DNA from: Gemmatimonadota bacterium
Lineage (GTDB): Bacteria; Gemmatimonadota; Gemmatimonadetes; Gemmatimonadales; Gemmatimonadaceae
Direction of reading: 5' to 3'
DNA: 64,000 bases
Assembly (NCBI GenBank): GCA_040388625.1
Contig: JAZKBK010000004.1
Location: 1-64,000 of the forward strand
Shown here: one piece after another, positions 16,992 to 26,286 of the stretch
Layout: each line of letters opens with the position of its first letter
Position numbering within the stretch: position 1 is the first letter of the stretch
Translations under genes and position numbers: made by a program
The notes under the pieces: generated by a model
The model's database searches: none
Told to the model about the DNA's origin: nothing
Seen by the model: the letters and a program-made list of their open reading frames with translations, nothing else

Positions 16992-19865
16992 TCACGATGC
17001 CGCGGCGCTCGACGCAAGCGTGCGCGCGACCTGTTCCTTGGTGTAGCACTCGAGAATGTCGCCGACCTTGATGTCGTTGAAGTTCTCGATGCCGATACCG
17101 CACTCGAAGCCCTCGCGCACTTCACGCACGTCGTCCTTGAAGCGGCGCAACGAGCCGATGACACCGTCGTACATCTCGACGCCATCGCGAATGACACGCA
17201 CACGGCCCGTGCGGTTGATGATTCCATTCCGCACGCTGCAACCGGCGATGACGCCGATGCGCGAGACCTTGAACACCTCGCGGACCTGCGCGTCGCCGAG
17301 CACCACTTCGCGCTCTTCGGGACGAAGCATGCCTTCGAGCGCAAGCTTGACGTCCTCGACGGCTTCGTAGATGATCTTGTACAGCTTGATCTCGACGCCT
17401 TCCCGCTCGGCGGCGTTGCGTGCATTGTTGTCCGGCCGCACGTGGAAGCCCACGATGATCGCGCCCGATGCACGTGCGAGCAGAATGTCGCTCTCGGTAA
17501 TTGCACCGACACCGCGATGGATGACCTCGACCGTGACTTCGGCCGTCGACAGCTGGCCCAACGCGTCGGCGAGTGCTTCCGCCGGACCGCCCTGGTCCGC
17601 CTTGATGACGATGCGGAGAGCGCGCGCCTGACCTGGCGCCGTCTGCGACATGAAGTCTTCGAGCGAGACGCTGCCCTTCATCGTGCGACGGCTGCGCGCC
17701 TCGCGGTCGAGCCGCTGACGACGCTGCGCGATCTCGCGCGACGCGGTTGCATCCTCGACTGCGAGGAACTGATCGCCGGCCATTGGAACACCGCCGATGC
17801 CGAGCACCTGAACCGGAATTGCAGGCCCGGCACTCTTCTGGTTGCGACCGCGCTCGTCGAGCAACGCACGAACGCGACCTGAATACATGCCGCAGATGAA
17901 GTCATCGCCGACGTGCAGGGTGCCGTTCTGCACGAGAACGGTTGCAACGGGACCCTTGCCCGGATCCAGCTGCGCTTCGATGACAGAGCCAACTGCACGA
18001 CGGTCCGGGTTCGCCTTGAGGTCGAGAATCTCGGCCTGCAGTACGAGCTGATCGAGAAGCGCCGGCACGTTCTGGCCTGTCTTCGCCGAGATCTCGCTGG
18101 CGAGCGTTGTTCCACCAAACTCCTCGAGCACGACACCGTGCTGCAGGAGGTCCTGCTTGACCTTCATCGGGTTTGCGCCCGGCAGATCGATCTTGTTGAT
18201 CGCGACGATCATCGGAACGCCGGCGTTCTTGGCGTGCGAGATTGCCTCGATCGTCTGCGGCATCACCTGATCATCCGCAGCGACAACGAGAACCACGATG
18301 TCAGTTACCTGAGCACCGCGCGCACGCATGGCTGTAAATGCCTGGTGACCAGGGGTATCGAGGAACGTGATCGCGCGGTCGCCCGGAAGCGTCACGTGAT
18401 ACGCACCGATGTGCTGCGTGATACCGCCCGACTCGCCCGCGACGACGTGCGCCTTGCGAATGTGATCGAGCAGCGACGTCTTACCATGGTCGACGTGACC
18501 CATGATGGTGATGACCGGCGGACGGGGAATGAGATCTTCCGCGGCGTCCTTCTCGAGCAGTGATTCGGTATCCGCGGCGTACTCGTCCTCGAGCACGGCT
18601 TGGAATCCAAATTCGCCAGCGATCAATTCGATCTGACCGAAGTCGAGTCGCTGATTGATCGAGACCATGAGGCCGAGGTTCTTGAAGGCGAAGCCAACGA
18701 TCTGGTTACCGGGGACCTTGAGCTGCTGAGCAAGCTCTGCCACGGTAACGAACTCGTTGACGCGGACCGTTTTCCTTTCCTTCTCGACAGCGGCCTTGCG
18801 CTGCGCCTCCACTTCTTCGCGCGATACAGTTTCATCGCGGCGTGGCGCGCCCTTGCGCGAGCTTCCGCGCATGGATGTCATCGTCTTGAAGATGTTGGCC
18901 GATACCGCTTCCTGATCCACGCGGCGACCGCGACCGCGTCCACGCGAGCGGTCATCCTGGCGTGCAGGTGCACGATCGCCCGTAGGACGTGGACGACTCT
19001 CGCGCGACGGTGTACCCGGAACGCTGGTGGAAGCAGCGGAGGCTGTCGGACGCGCATTCGGCGGTCCTGAGCCCTGGCGCTGATTGCTCGAGCTACCCGG
19101 GCGCGGCCGCGGACCACCCGGCGTCAGTGGACGCGGAGGGGTGGCGCTGGCACGCGGTTGAAGCGGCGGCAGAGGCGTCGGCCGCGGACGGTCGGGCCGT
19201 GCAGTCTGCGGACGATGCGTTGCTGGCGTCGGCGCTGAATGCGCGGTCTGGAGTTCGGGGCGTTCTGCCGGCACCGGTGCTTGCGCCGGTCGCTCCGCCT
19301 GTGGCGCGGCAGCTACTGGCGGCGGAGTGACTTCGCGTGGCGGAGTCGCAGGCTCGGCGGGCTTCTGTACCTGCTGGACCGGCGCGACCGGGGTTGGCTT
19401 GACCGGCTGTTCGACCACCGGCGCAGGCTTGGCCTCGGCCACTGGCTCGACGACAGGTGCTGGGCGGCGCACGCGAGCAGGCTGAACCGGCTCCGGCTCC
19501 GCGGCCTTCTCGACCGGAGCCGGCGTCGGCGCGGGCGCTGGGGGGGCGGCCACAACTTCCGGCTCGTGCACGACTTCGGCGGCGCGACGACGACGAACCG
19601 CAGGAGCTGGCTCGGGTTCAGGCGCAGGGACTTCGGCCGCAGCGGCAGAACCGCGGCGACGTCTGGCACCGGCGGCAGGTGCGGGCGCGGCGGACCGGGC
19701 GCGCTTTTCACGCTCCCAGCGCGCACGAGCTCGCGCGACCTGATCGTCGGTTAGCGGACTCACGTGACTGCGTACTGGGATATCCATCTGACGCAGGAGG
19801 TTGATCACCTCGTCAGCGGGAATCCCGAATTCACCAGCCATGTCCGTTACGCGCAACTTACTCAC
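16992..19865 (-). CDS. infB: Translation initiation factor IF-2
   Basis: The 957-residue GTPase recruits initiator tRNA to the 30S. It has an N-terminal IF2_N module (SKLRVTDMAGEFGIPADEVINLLRQM) and a long Pro/Ala/Glu/Arg-rich disordered linker (about residues 60-330). A second IF2_N follows (VRVNEFVTVAELAQQLKVPGNQIVGFAFKNLGLMVSINQRLD, about 375-420), then the G domain with GHVDHGKTS, GGITQHIGAY, DTPGH and NKIDLPGAN, and the C-terminal domains with DQGGPAEALADAL and VEIKLYKIIYEAVEDVKLALEGML. Operon with rbfA and nusA as in most bacteria; 8-nt overlap with the L7Ae-like gene. Confidence 0.97.
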   Translation of the reverse strand: MSKLRVTDMAGEFGIPADEVINLLRQMDIPVRSHVSPLTDDQVARARARWEREKRARSAAPAPAAGARRRRGSAAAAEVPAPEPEPAPAVRRRRAAEVVHEPEVVAAPPAPAPTPAPVEKAAEPEPVQPARVRRPAPVVEPVAEAKPAPVVEQPVKPTPVAPVQQVQKPAEPATPPREVTPPPVAAAPQAERPAQAPVPAERPELQTAHSAPTPATHRPQTARPDRPRPTPLPPLQPRASATPPRPLTPGGPRPRPGSSSNQRQGSGPPNARPTASAASTSVPGTPSRESRPRPTGDRAPARQDDRSRGRGRGRRVDQEAVSANIFKTMTSMRGSSRKGAPRRDETVSREEVEAQRKAAVEKERKTVRVNEFVTVAELAQQLKVPGNQIVGFAFKNLGLMVSINQRLDFGQIELIAGEFGFQAVLEDEYAADTESLLEKDAAEDLIPRPPVITIMGHVDHGKTSLLDHIRKAHVVAGESGGITQHIGAYHVTLPGDRAITFLDTPGHQAFTAMRARGAQVTDIVVLVVAADDQVMPQTIEAISHAKNAGVPMIVAINKIDLPGANPMKVKQDLLQHGVVLEEFGGTTLASEISAKTGQNVPALLDQLVLQAEILDLKANPDRRAVGSVIEAQLDPGKGPVATVLVQNGTLHVGDDFICGMYSGRVRALLDERGRNQKSAGPAIPVQVLGIGGVPMAGDQFLAVEDATASREIAQRRQRLDREARSRRTMKGSVSLEDFMSQTAPGQARALRIVIKADQGGPAEALADALGQLSTAEVTVEVIHRGVGAITESDILLARASGAIIVGFHVRPDNNARNAAEREGVEIKLYKIIYEAVEDVKLALEGMLRPEEREVVLGDAQVREVFKVSRIGVIAGCSVRNGIINRTGRVRVIRDGVEMYDGVIGSLRRFKDDVREVREGFECGIGIENFNDIKVGDILECYTKEQVARTLASSAAAS

Positions 19866-20184
19866 CCAGTTCTCCCTGTCCCCGGTACGTGGCTCTCACG
19901 CCACGTGCCAACTTGGCATCCAGGACGCCGACGACGGCCGTCGTCGTGCGTCCAACAGCCCTGCCGAGTTCATCGGCCGAGGCTGTTTCAATCATAGTAA
20001 TACTCCGCCCCTGGAGGAGCGGGACGATCTTGTCGCGGCTATTAGGCGACGCATCAGCTGCGACAATCGCCAGCCGAAGAGTCCCCTTGAAGACCGCATC
20101 CCTCGTTCTATCAACGCCTACCACGACCAGTCTGCCACGCGCGCCAAGGCCGATCAGTCGCAGAGCGGCTTTATCGTCCATCAC
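19858..20184 (-). CDS. Ribosomal L7Ae/L30e-like RNA-binding protein (YlxQ-type)
   Basis: The 108-residue protein has the L7Ae fold pattern: ALRLIGLGARGRLVVVGVDRTRDAVFKGTLRLAIVAADASPNSRDKIVPLL, a hydrophobic turn and a TTTAVVGVLDAKLARGV C-terminal strand-helix. Position between nusA and infB is diagnostic of the YlxQ family, whose members bind kink-turn-like RNA or the tRNA/rRNA machinery; the exact role is unsettled. It overlaps nusA by 4 nt (ATGA) and infB by 8 nt. A second Met directly follows the first, so the start could be one codon later. Confidence 0.82.
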   Translation of the reverse strand: MMDDKAALRLIGLGARGRLVVVGVDRTRDAVFKGTLRLAIVAADASPNSRDKIVPLLQGRSITMIETASADELGRAVGRTTTAVVGVLDAKLARGVRATYRGQGELGE

Positions 20185-21554
20185 GTCGTGACCGGCGGCT
20201 CCGCATCCGGAGTAGCCGGCTCGCTGGTTTCGCTCTGCGCCGCCGTCGCTTCCTCGTCGGGAGCATCGGTGGTCAACTCGTCGATGATGGCCACGAGCTT
20301 TTCCGCATCTTCGATCATGATGCCGGGAAGCTTGAGGAAATCCTCGCGCTCGAGATCCAGAATGTCGTCCAGACGTCGATAGCCGGCATTCTCCAGGATC
20401 GCAACCGTCGCAGGCGGCAATCCTTCGATGTCGGCCAACTTTGGATTGGTTGCGTTCGGGTGATCTTCGAGCGGTGCAAACGGCAGCGTATCAGCCGCGC
20501 GCTCCATCCACTCCCGGCTCGAGTAGAGATCGATCTTCCACTCGGTGAGCTCCGATGCGAGACGCACGTTCTGTCCATTCTTGCCGATCGCCAGCGAAAG
20601 CTGATCCTCGTCGACGATCGCCTGAATCGTGCGCGTGGTGGCGTCACTGAATACCCGCGCAACCTTGGCGGGTGCCAGCGCGAGGCGCGCAAAGCGTTCC
20701 GGATCGCCAGACCACGGGACGATATCGATGCGCTCACCGCTCAGCTCGTTTACTACGGCCTGCACGCGCGCGCCCTTTACGCCGACACACGCGCCGACCG
20801 GATCGACCGCCTCGTCACGCGAGAAGACGGCGATCTTGGTACGGCTTCCAACTTCGCGCGCGACAGAGCGGATCTCCACCGTGCCGGCCTGAATCTCCGG
20901 CACTTCGAGCTTGAACAGCGCCTGCACGAAGAGACCGTCCGCGCGGCTGAGCACGAGGCGGGGTCCCTTGGGTGTCTCCTCGACCTTCTTGAGAACTGCG
21001 CGAATCGGCTCGCCCTGATGATAGTGCTCGCGATGATTCTGCTCGCGGTACGGCATCACGGCTTCTGCTTCGCGGAAGCGGTTGAGCATGATGACGAGCT
21101 TGCCGCGCTCGATCTGCTGAACCTCGCCGCTCAACAGCTCGCCAACGCGTGATGTGAACTCGTCGCGAATCTTGGAGCGCTCGCCCTCGCGCACGCGCTG
21201 CAGAATGCGCTGCTTGGCCGCCTGCACTGCAGAGCGGCCGAACTCTGCAAAATCGGTCGGAATTTCCATTACGTCGCCGACCTGGAACTCCGGATCCTCG
21301 AAGCGTGCTTCTTCGAGCGATATCTCGCGAGCTGCGTCCTCGACCTTTTCCACGACGGTCTTGAGCAGCACGATACGAATGGCACCGCGATCTTCATCGA
21401 TGTCGACTTCGGCCTGCACCGGACCGCCGTGCTTCTTGGCGAGTGCGGCGAGGATACCGTCCTGCAAGAGATCGCGCAGCTCCGAACTGTCCATTGACTT
21501 GGAGTTCGTCAGCTCGCGTATCGCTGTCAGGATGTTTCCAGATTCGACTGCCAT
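20181..21554 (-). CDS. nusA: Transcription termination/antitermination factor NusA
   Basis: The 457-residue protein has an N-terminal RNA-polymerase-binding domain (residues 1-125), an S1 domain with GEVQQIERGKLVIMLNRFREAEAVMPYREQ, two KH domains (RTKIAVFSRDEAVDPVGACVGVKGARVQAVVNEL and DEDQLSLAIGKNGQNVRLASELTEWKIDL) and C-terminal helix-hairpin-helix repeats (LPPATVAILENAGYRRLDDIL). It ends in an acidic Glu/Thr/Ala tail. NusA modulates pausing, termination and rRNA antitermination. It starts 5 nt after the rimP stop in the rimP-nusA-ylxQ-infB operon. Confidence 0.96.
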   Translation of the reverse strand: MAVESGNILTAIRELTNSKSMDSSELRDLLQDGILAALAKKHGGPVQAEVDIDEDRGAIRIVLLKTVVEKVEDAAREISLEEARFEDPEFQVGDVMEIPTDFAEFGRSAVQAAKQRILQRVREGERSKIRDEFTSRVGELLSGEVQQIERGKLVIMLNRFREAEAVMPYREQNHREHYHQGEPIRAVLKKVEETPKGPRLVLSRADGLFVQALFKLEVPEIQAGTVEIRSVAREVGSRTKIAVFSRDEAVDPVGACVGVKGARVQAVVNELSGERIDIVPWSGDPERFARLALAPAKVARVFSDATTRTIQAIVDEDQLSLAIGKNGQNVRLASELTEWKIDLYSSREWMERAADTLPFAPLEDHPNATNPKLADIEGLPPATVAILENAGYRRLDDILDLEREDFLKLPGIMIEDAEKLVAIIDELTTDAPDEEATAAQSETSEPATPDAEPPVTT

Positions 21555-21559
21555 GGTGC

Positions 21560-21835
21560 CTACCTCTTCCAGTTGATTTCAGCATCATCGCTAATGCCAG
21601 GCGACGACACTTCGAGCGTATAGAACTCGCCCAGCGACCTGTCGGCATCGAGGCGTTCCTCGATGGCGCGCGACGCACGAGCGCAATCTCCGGCGGTGAC
21701 ACCTTCGCCATCGCGCCGATTGATTCTCACCTCGAGCACCGCCCGACTTCTGGTCCCACGTTGCCGGACACTAAAAACATCAAACCCCAGAGGTGCAATC
21801 GCTTGTCCCACAACGTCTTGCAAGGCAGGGCTCAT
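21560..21835 (-). CDS. rimP: Ribosome maturation factor RimP, N-terminal domain only
   Basis: The 91-residue protein matches the RimP N-terminal domain: LQDVVGQAIAPLGFDVFSVRQRGTRSRAVLEVRINR, GVTAGDCARASRAIEERLDADRSLGEFYTLEVSSPGI. It ends ten residues after SSPGI with a TAG only 5 nt before the nusA ATG. The usual SH3-like C-terminal domain (about 60-70 residues, starting at the 'rpL' segment) is absent, and there is no room for it downstream, so this is a genuinely short protein rather than a simple frameshift. RimP helps 30S assembly; position before nusA is classic. Confidence 0.85.
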   Translation of the reverse strand: MSPALQDVVGQAIAPLGFDVFSVRQRGTRSRAVLEVRINRRDGEGVTAGDCARASRAIEERLDADRSLGEFYTLEVSSPGISDDAEINWKR

Positions 21836-21861
21836 GTGATTTCTAACTGACCTCTATGAAT

Positions 21862-21887
21862 AAAAAAATGCGGGGGACCACCCCACA
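21862..21887 (-). terminator. Terminator or attenuator in the leader between cmk and rimP
   Basis: On the minus strand a G-rich/C-rich hairpin (GTGGGG, loop, CCCCCGC; 21869-21887) is followed by seven Ts (21862-21868), 26 nt before the rimP ATG. It can end transcripts from the cmk operon or act as an attenuator for rimP-nusA-infB: an upstream GCCCCGCACC (about 21900-21915) could pair with the G-rich arm. A second hairpin (GGTTGGCT-CCC-AGCCGGC, about 21975-21995) lies in the same 184-bp gap. Confidence 0.6.
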
Positions 21888-22019
21888 TTGAAAACGCCTC
21901 CAAGGTGCGGGGCGTGATGGAAATCTACTCATATAAGAGCAGAAAGCAACTCTGTGAGTAGGGGGCGGCGGGATAGCCGGCTGGGAGCCAACCGACGAAG
22001 CTCTAGCAGCCCGACATTC

Positions 22020-22568
22020 CTACACTTTCTGCGCCAGCGCCACTATCCGCTGAACCTGGTCCTCCTGGGTGAGATAGGTGGTATCGATCAGAACCGCGTC
22101 GCGCGCCTGAAGGGTGTTGGTGGCGTCACTGGCATCGCGCTCGACCAGCCGACGGGTCTCGTCGGCGATTTCGGCGTCGGTGGCCGAGCGCTCCAGACGT
22201 TGGTGCAGACGGCGACGGGCGCGCTCCCACGGATCGGCGACCAGAAAGATCTTGAGCTGCGCGTCGGGAAAGACGACGCTCCCGATGTCGCGACCGTCCA
22301 CTACTACGTTCTCAGTCGCGGCTGCTCGACGGAGTTCCGCGTTCACCGCGGCGCGGACCTCAGGCATCTGCGCGACTGCCGATACGGCCGCTGTAACCTC
22401 GGCGGAGCGCGGGTCCGCGATGCCGAGACGGCGGCCGGTTTCGGCGCGATACAGCGCGCCCGAGTCCAGGTGCCTGTATCCCAGCTCGCGCGCCACCCAT
22501 GCCGCTGTTGACGATTTTCCCGAGGCTGCCGGACCATCGATAGCGATCACCACTGTGCTACGCGACAC
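22020..22568 (-). CDS. cmk: Cytidylate kinase, compact form lacking the NMP-domain insert
   Basis: The 182-residue kinase phosphorylates CMP/dCMP. It has Walker A VVIAIDGPAASGKSST, the DSGALYR substrate motif, VSAVAQMPEVRAAV (Ser and Arg matching E. coli Ser101 and Arg110), VVVDGRDIGSVVFPDA and the LID region RDASDATN...DAVLIDTT. Between DSGALYR and the PRSAEV segment only about a dozen residues are present, where E. coli Cmk has about 50, so the beta-sheet insert of the NMP domain is missing. The GTG at 22568 overlaps aroA by 11 nt; sequence upstream in this frame is not cmk-like. Confidence 0.88.
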   Translation of the reverse strand: MSRSTVVIAIDGPAASGKSSTAAWVARELGYRHLDSGALYRAETGRRLGIADPRSAEVTAAVSAVAQMPEVRAAVNAELRRAAATENVVVDGRDIGSVVFPDAQLKIFLVADPWERARRRLHQRLERSATDAEIADETRRLVERDASDATNTLQARDAVLIDTTYLTQEDQVQRIVALAQKV

Positions 22569-23829
22569 GTCGCAGATCGCTCCAGAACGAAGGATAGGAC
22601 ACACTGACGCATTCAGGGCCGACGATATCGATCTCGTTGTCAGGGAGCGCGCCGAGTACGCCGAAGGCCATGGCGATGCGATGGTCGCCGTGCGTCTCGA
22701 TGCGGCCTGAAAGTGGCGCACGACTCCCGCGAATGGCCATGCCGTCGGACCGCTCTTCGGCGTCCACACCAATGGCCTGCAGATTACGCACGACGGCTGA
22801 AATGCGGTCGCTCTCTTTCACTCGCAGCTCGGCCGCGCCGCTGATCACGGTCTCTCCATCCGCTCGCGCGGCAAGGCACGCGAGTATCGGGACCTCGTCG
22901 ATCATCGAAGGCATCTCGGCGGCGCCGACATTCACGGAGCGCAGGGAGTCGGTGCCTGTCGCGCGGATGGTGGCAGTAGGTTCGCCGCCTTCATCGGAGG
23001 AGTCCAAAAGCGAAACCACCGCGCCCATCCGTTGAACCACGTCGAGAAAGCCGGTGCGGGTGGGATTGACGCAGACGCCAGGCATGTCGAGTGTGCGGCC
23101 GGGAACCAGCGCCGCGAGCGCTACGAAAAACGCCGCGGAGGAGGGATCGCCGGGTACGTGCGTGTCCACCGCGCGCATCGAGCGCGCAACACCGATGGAT
23201 ACAGATTCACCGTCCACCACAATCGGAATTCCACGTGCAGCGAGCATGCGCTCCGTGTGATCGCGCGACCGGGTCGGCTCCGTCACGTTGGCGCTCACCT
23301 GCGCGTTGAGCGCCGCGAGAAGAATGGCGCTCTTTACCTGCGCGCTCGCCGTGGGACTGTTCCAGCCGATGCTTCCGAGAGTGCCGCCATGGATGGTCAA
23401 CGGGAGACCATCGCCATCGCCCCCCATCGTAAAGTGTGCACCCATCTGCTCGAGTGGCTCGGTGACTCTTCGCATCGGCCGGCGACTGAGACTCGCGTCG
23501 CCGATGAGCGTACTGTCGAAGGGATGCGCGGCGAGCACGCCGGCCATGAGGCGCGCCGTGGTGCCACTGTTGCCGCAGTCGAGCGGCCGTTTGGGAACCA
23601 GGAGGCCGCGAAGTCCACGTCCGTGAACTGCTATGCCCTCCTTGTCGGGCTCGATGCGTACACCGAGCGCGCTCAACACCGACGCGGTGCTGTCGATGTC
23701 GGCAGAGCGCAGAAGACCGCTGATATGGCTCGTGCCATCAGAAAGCGCAGCGAGAATCAGACTGCGATGAGAGATGGACTTGTCGCCCGGAACCCGCACG
23801 ACGCCGCGAATGGACGCGATGCCGGTCAT
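22558..23829 (-). CDS. aroA: 3-phosphoshikimate 1-carboxyvinyltransferase (EPSP synthase)
   Basis: The 423-residue enzyme adds the enolpyruvyl group of PEP to shikimate 3-phosphate in chorismate synthesis. Motifs are [44 protein letters not shown] (the LxCGNSGTxxR motif), [25 protein letters not shown], the [16 protein letters not shown] segment, [11 protein letters not shown] and [12 protein letters not shown], then [18 protein letters not shown]. It continues the dap operon (4-nt overlap with dapD) and overlaps cmk, an aroA-cmk pairing common in bacteria. Confidence 0.97.
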   Translation of the reverse strand: MTGIASIRGVVRVPGDKSISHRSLILAALSDGTSHISGLLRSADIDSTASVLSALGVRIEPDKEGIAVHGRGLRGLLVPKRPLDCGNSGTTARLMAGVLAAHPFDSTLIGDASLSRRPMRRVTEPLEQMGAHFTMGGDGDGLPLTIHGGTLGSIGWNSPTASAQVKSAILLAALNAQVSANVTEPTRSRDHTERMLAARGIPIVVDGESVSIGVARSMRAVDTHVPGDPSSAAFFVALAALVPGRTLDMPGVCVNPTRTGFLDVVQRMGAVVSLLDSSDEGGEPTATIRATGTDSLRSVNVGAAEMPSMIDEVPILACLAARADGETVISGAAELRVKESDRISAVVRNLQAIGVDAEERSDGMAIRGSRAPLSGRIETHGDHRIAMAFGVLGALPDNEIDIVGPECVSVSYPSFWSDLRRVA

Positions 23830-24701
23830 CGGAGAGCCTCCTCGAGTGCCGTCGCCGCGTCAGTGCGCTCGTCGCGATATTTGACGATGATCGGCGTAAC
23901 GATCGAGAGTTTCATTTCAGTTGCCCACTCGGATGACGCGGGTCGCGTGCCGGGTATCACGACCGCGCCCATCGGAATGATGAGTGGCCGATCCGGCGAT
24001 GCTCTGTAGACGGTCTGGTTGACGAGGTCGAACACGGGTGTGCTGCGCGTGAGAACGACGCCCGCTCCGAGAACTGCCCTGCTCCGAACTACGGTCCCCT
24101 CGTACACACCGCAATTTCCACCGACGACGACGTCATCTTCTATGACAACTGGAGCTGCGTTGATTGGTTCGAGCACTCCACCAAGCTGCGCCGCAGCACT
24201 CAGGTGCACCCGCTCACCGACCTGCGCGCACGATCCGACAAGAGCGTGGGAGTCGATCATGGTCCCTGCACCGACGTATGCGCCGACGTTGACGTAACTG
24301 GGCGGCATGCACACGACGCCGCGAGCAAGGAATGCTCCGCGCCGGATGGAAGAACCTCCCGGAACCACGCGAATGCCATCGCTCAACCGAAGCGCGCGCG
24401 GCGGGTAGGTATCCTTGTCGAAGAACGAAAACGTTACATCGGTGTCACCGGACCGCGCAAACGACATGTCGACCACGGCACCAACACGAAAACCGAGCAG
24501 AATGCCAAGCTTGACCCATGGTACGGCGCACCAATCGCCAGTGGCCGCGCGCGCAGCTGCGCGCACGGCGCCGGCCTCGAGCAACGTGAGCAGCTCATCG
24601 ACTGCGGCGCGCGCATCCGGTGGCGGGGTCCCACGGACCGAAGCGAACGCTTCGATCCTGCTGGCGAGCGCTTCGTGTGCATGGCTCGAACCAAGCGTCA
24701 T
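23826..24701 (-). CDS. dapD: 2,3,4,5-tetrahydropyridine-2,6-dicarboxylate N-succinyltransferase
   Basis: The 291-residue hexapeptide-repeat acyltransferase has an N-terminal helical domain (to about residue 95), then the left-handed beta-helix: [78 protein letters not shown] in hexads, and a C-terminal segment with [10 protein letters not shown]-like [10 protein letters not shown]. The GVLEP...PVVIED run is typical of DapD. It succinylates tetrahydrodipicolinate in the succinylase branch of diaminopimelate synthesis. Overlaps dapA and aroA by 4 nt. Confidence 0.93.
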   Translation of the reverse strand: MTLGSSHAHEALASRIEAFASVRGTPPPDARAAVDELLTLLEAGAVRAAARAATGDWCAVPWVKLGILLGFRVGAVVDMSFARSGDTDVTFSFFDKDTYPPRALRLSDGIRVVPGGSSIRRGAFLARGVVCMPPSYVNVGAYVGAGTMIDSHALVGSCAQVGERVHLSAAAQLGGVLEPINAAPVVIEDDVVVGGNCGVYEGTVVRSRAVLGAGVVLTRSTPVFDLVNQTVYRASPDRPLIIPMGAVVIPGTRPASSEWATEMKLSIVTPIIVKYRDERTDAATALEEALR

Positions 24702-25597
24702 GCTGGTAGTGCTCCGACCGAGACGAGTGCTGCGCGCACCAACCCATGATGCTGGCGGGCGAGCGGGACGAGTGGAAGGCGAAGGTTGTCGCCCATCAGC
24801 TTCATCATCGCGAGAGCAGCCTTGACCGGTATCGGATTCGATTCGACGAAGGCTGCGTGAGTCCAGGGCGCGAGGCGACTATCGATGGCTCGCGCATCAT
24901 CGTAGTCGCCGCGGTGCGCGGCCGCGCAGAGTTGTGTGACGAGTGCCGGGGTCACATTGGACGTCACGGACGTCACACCGTCGCCGCCGGCCACCATCAC
25001 GGCAAGCGTGAGTGCGTCGTCTCCCGACAGTACAGAGAAATCGCGGGGCCGATGGCGAAGAATCTGGGTTATCTGGGCGAGATTTCCCGAAGCCTCCTTC
25101 ACCGCTACAATATTTGGGTGAGTGGCGAGCTCGAGCGTCGTCTCGGCTGTCACATTGCTTGCTGTGCGTCCCGGCACGTTGTACACGACCACAGGCAGAT
25201 CGATCGTATCAGCGATCGCGCGGAAGTGTGCCACTATGCCGCGTTGCGGCGGTTTGTTGTACGACGGCGACACGTGCAAGAGGTGCGTCGCGCCCGCGTC
25301 GCGCATCATCCTGGAGTTTGCCAGCGCGCGCGCAGTATCGTTGGATCCTGCGCCCGCGACGACAGGGATTCGTCCGGCAACCACTTCTACCGTGATCTCG
25401 ACAACGCGCCGCTGTTCGTCCGCGGTCATCGTTGCGGCCTCTCCGGTCGATCCGCAAGGCACGATGTAGTTGATCCCCTCCTCTATCTGCCATGCGACGA
25501 AGCTTCGTAATGCCTTTTCGTCCAGCTCACCCGCCGTGGTGAACGGAGTGACTATCGCGGTGCCAGCACCACGCAGCATGGGAACTGTCGATTTCAT
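24698..25597 (-). CDS. dapA: 4-hydroxy-tetrahydrodipicolinate synthase
   Basis: The 299-residue TIM-barrel aldolase shows [21 protein letters not shown], the [20 protein letters not shown] phosphate-loop-like motif, [36 protein letters not shown] (the Tyr of the catalytic triad), the Schiff-base lysine in [14 protein letters not shown] and [25 protein letters not shown]. It condenses pyruvate with aspartate semialdehyde. Coupled by 4-nt overlaps to dapB and dapD. Confidence 0.96.
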   Translation of the reverse strand: MKSTVPMLRGAGTAIVTPFTTAGELDEKALRSFVAWQIEEGINYIVPCGSTGEAATMTADEQRRVVEITVEVVAGRIPVVAGAGSNDTARALANSRMMRDAGATHLLHVSPSYNKPPQRGIVAHFRAIADTIDLPVVVYNVPGRTASNVTAETTLELATHPNIVAVKEASGNLAQITQILRHRPRDFSVLSGDDALTLAVMVAGGDGVTSVTSNVTPALVTQLCAAAHRGDYDDARAIDSRLAPWTHAAFVESNPIPVKAALAMMKLMGDNLRLPLVPLARQHHGLVRAALVSVGALPA

Positions 25598-26286
25598 CGA
25601 ACCTCCTCATTGGATAACACATCGTCCAGCGTGAAGACGCCACGACGTCCGATCAGCCATCTGGCCGCGACGAGTGCGCCCTCCGCGAATACCCGCCTGT
25701 CGCGCGCTTCGTGCGAGATGACGATCTGCTCGAAACCACCGTCGAGAATGAGCGTGTGCGTGCCGGGCACGGAGCCGACGCGAACGCTCGTTATCGGAAC
25801 CTCGCGAGCCGATCCCTCCGCGAACTTTTGCTGCAGCATGCGCGCCGTGCCGGATGGCGCGTCCTTCTTCTCCGCGTGATGCGTCTCCACCAGCGCGGCA
25901 TCGAAGGTCGGGAGATTCGCGAAGATCTCACCCGCGCGACGCATCATGCGGGCTACCGCATGTACGCCGAGCGAGAAATTCGGCGCCCACAACAGTGACC
26001 CGCCTTTTTCCGAGACGAGCCGCGAAATCTCCGGCAGCTCACCATACCAACCAGTTGTACCGATCACGATCGGGCATCCGGCGATGATACACGCCCGGGC
26101 ATTCGCCGCAGCTGCGCCGGGCTCCGTGAATTCAATCGCCACCTGTGCACCGGCGAGCGAACTCGAGTCGATGACAGTGCCGGCGCCCAGCGTCGCGACA
26201 ACGTCGATCCCGCTCGTACGTGCAAGATGCGCGACTGCCGTTCCCATCTTACCCGGGCCGATTACTGCCAGCCGAAGCGCAGTCAT
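25594..26286 (-). CDS. dapB: 4-hydroxy-tetrahydrodipicolinate reductase
   Basis: The 230-residue NAD(P)H-dependent reductase has the Rossmann motif LAVIGPGKMGTAVAHLA, AIEFTEPGAAAANARACI, VIGTTGWYGE, WAPNFSLGVHAVARMM, and the catalytic region ALVETHHAEKKDAPSGTARML with the HH and the Lys of EKKDAPSGTA. It lacks part of the middle of longer DapB proteins (about 270 residues), as short forms do. It reduces hydroxytetrahydrodipicolinate in lysine/DAP synthesis. Overlaps lysC and dapA by 4 nt. Confidence 0.95.
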   Translation of the reverse strand: MTALRLAVIGPGKMGTAVAHLARTSGIDVVATLGAGTVIDSSSLAGAQVAIEFTEPGAAAANARACIIAGCPIVIGTTGWYGELPEISRLVSEKGGSLLWAPNFSLGVHAVARMMRRAGEIFANLPTFDAALVETHHAEKKDAPSGTARMLQQKFAEGSAREVPITSVRVGSVPGTHTLILDGGFEQIVISHEARDRRVFAEGALVAARWLIGRRGVFTLDDVLSNEEVR

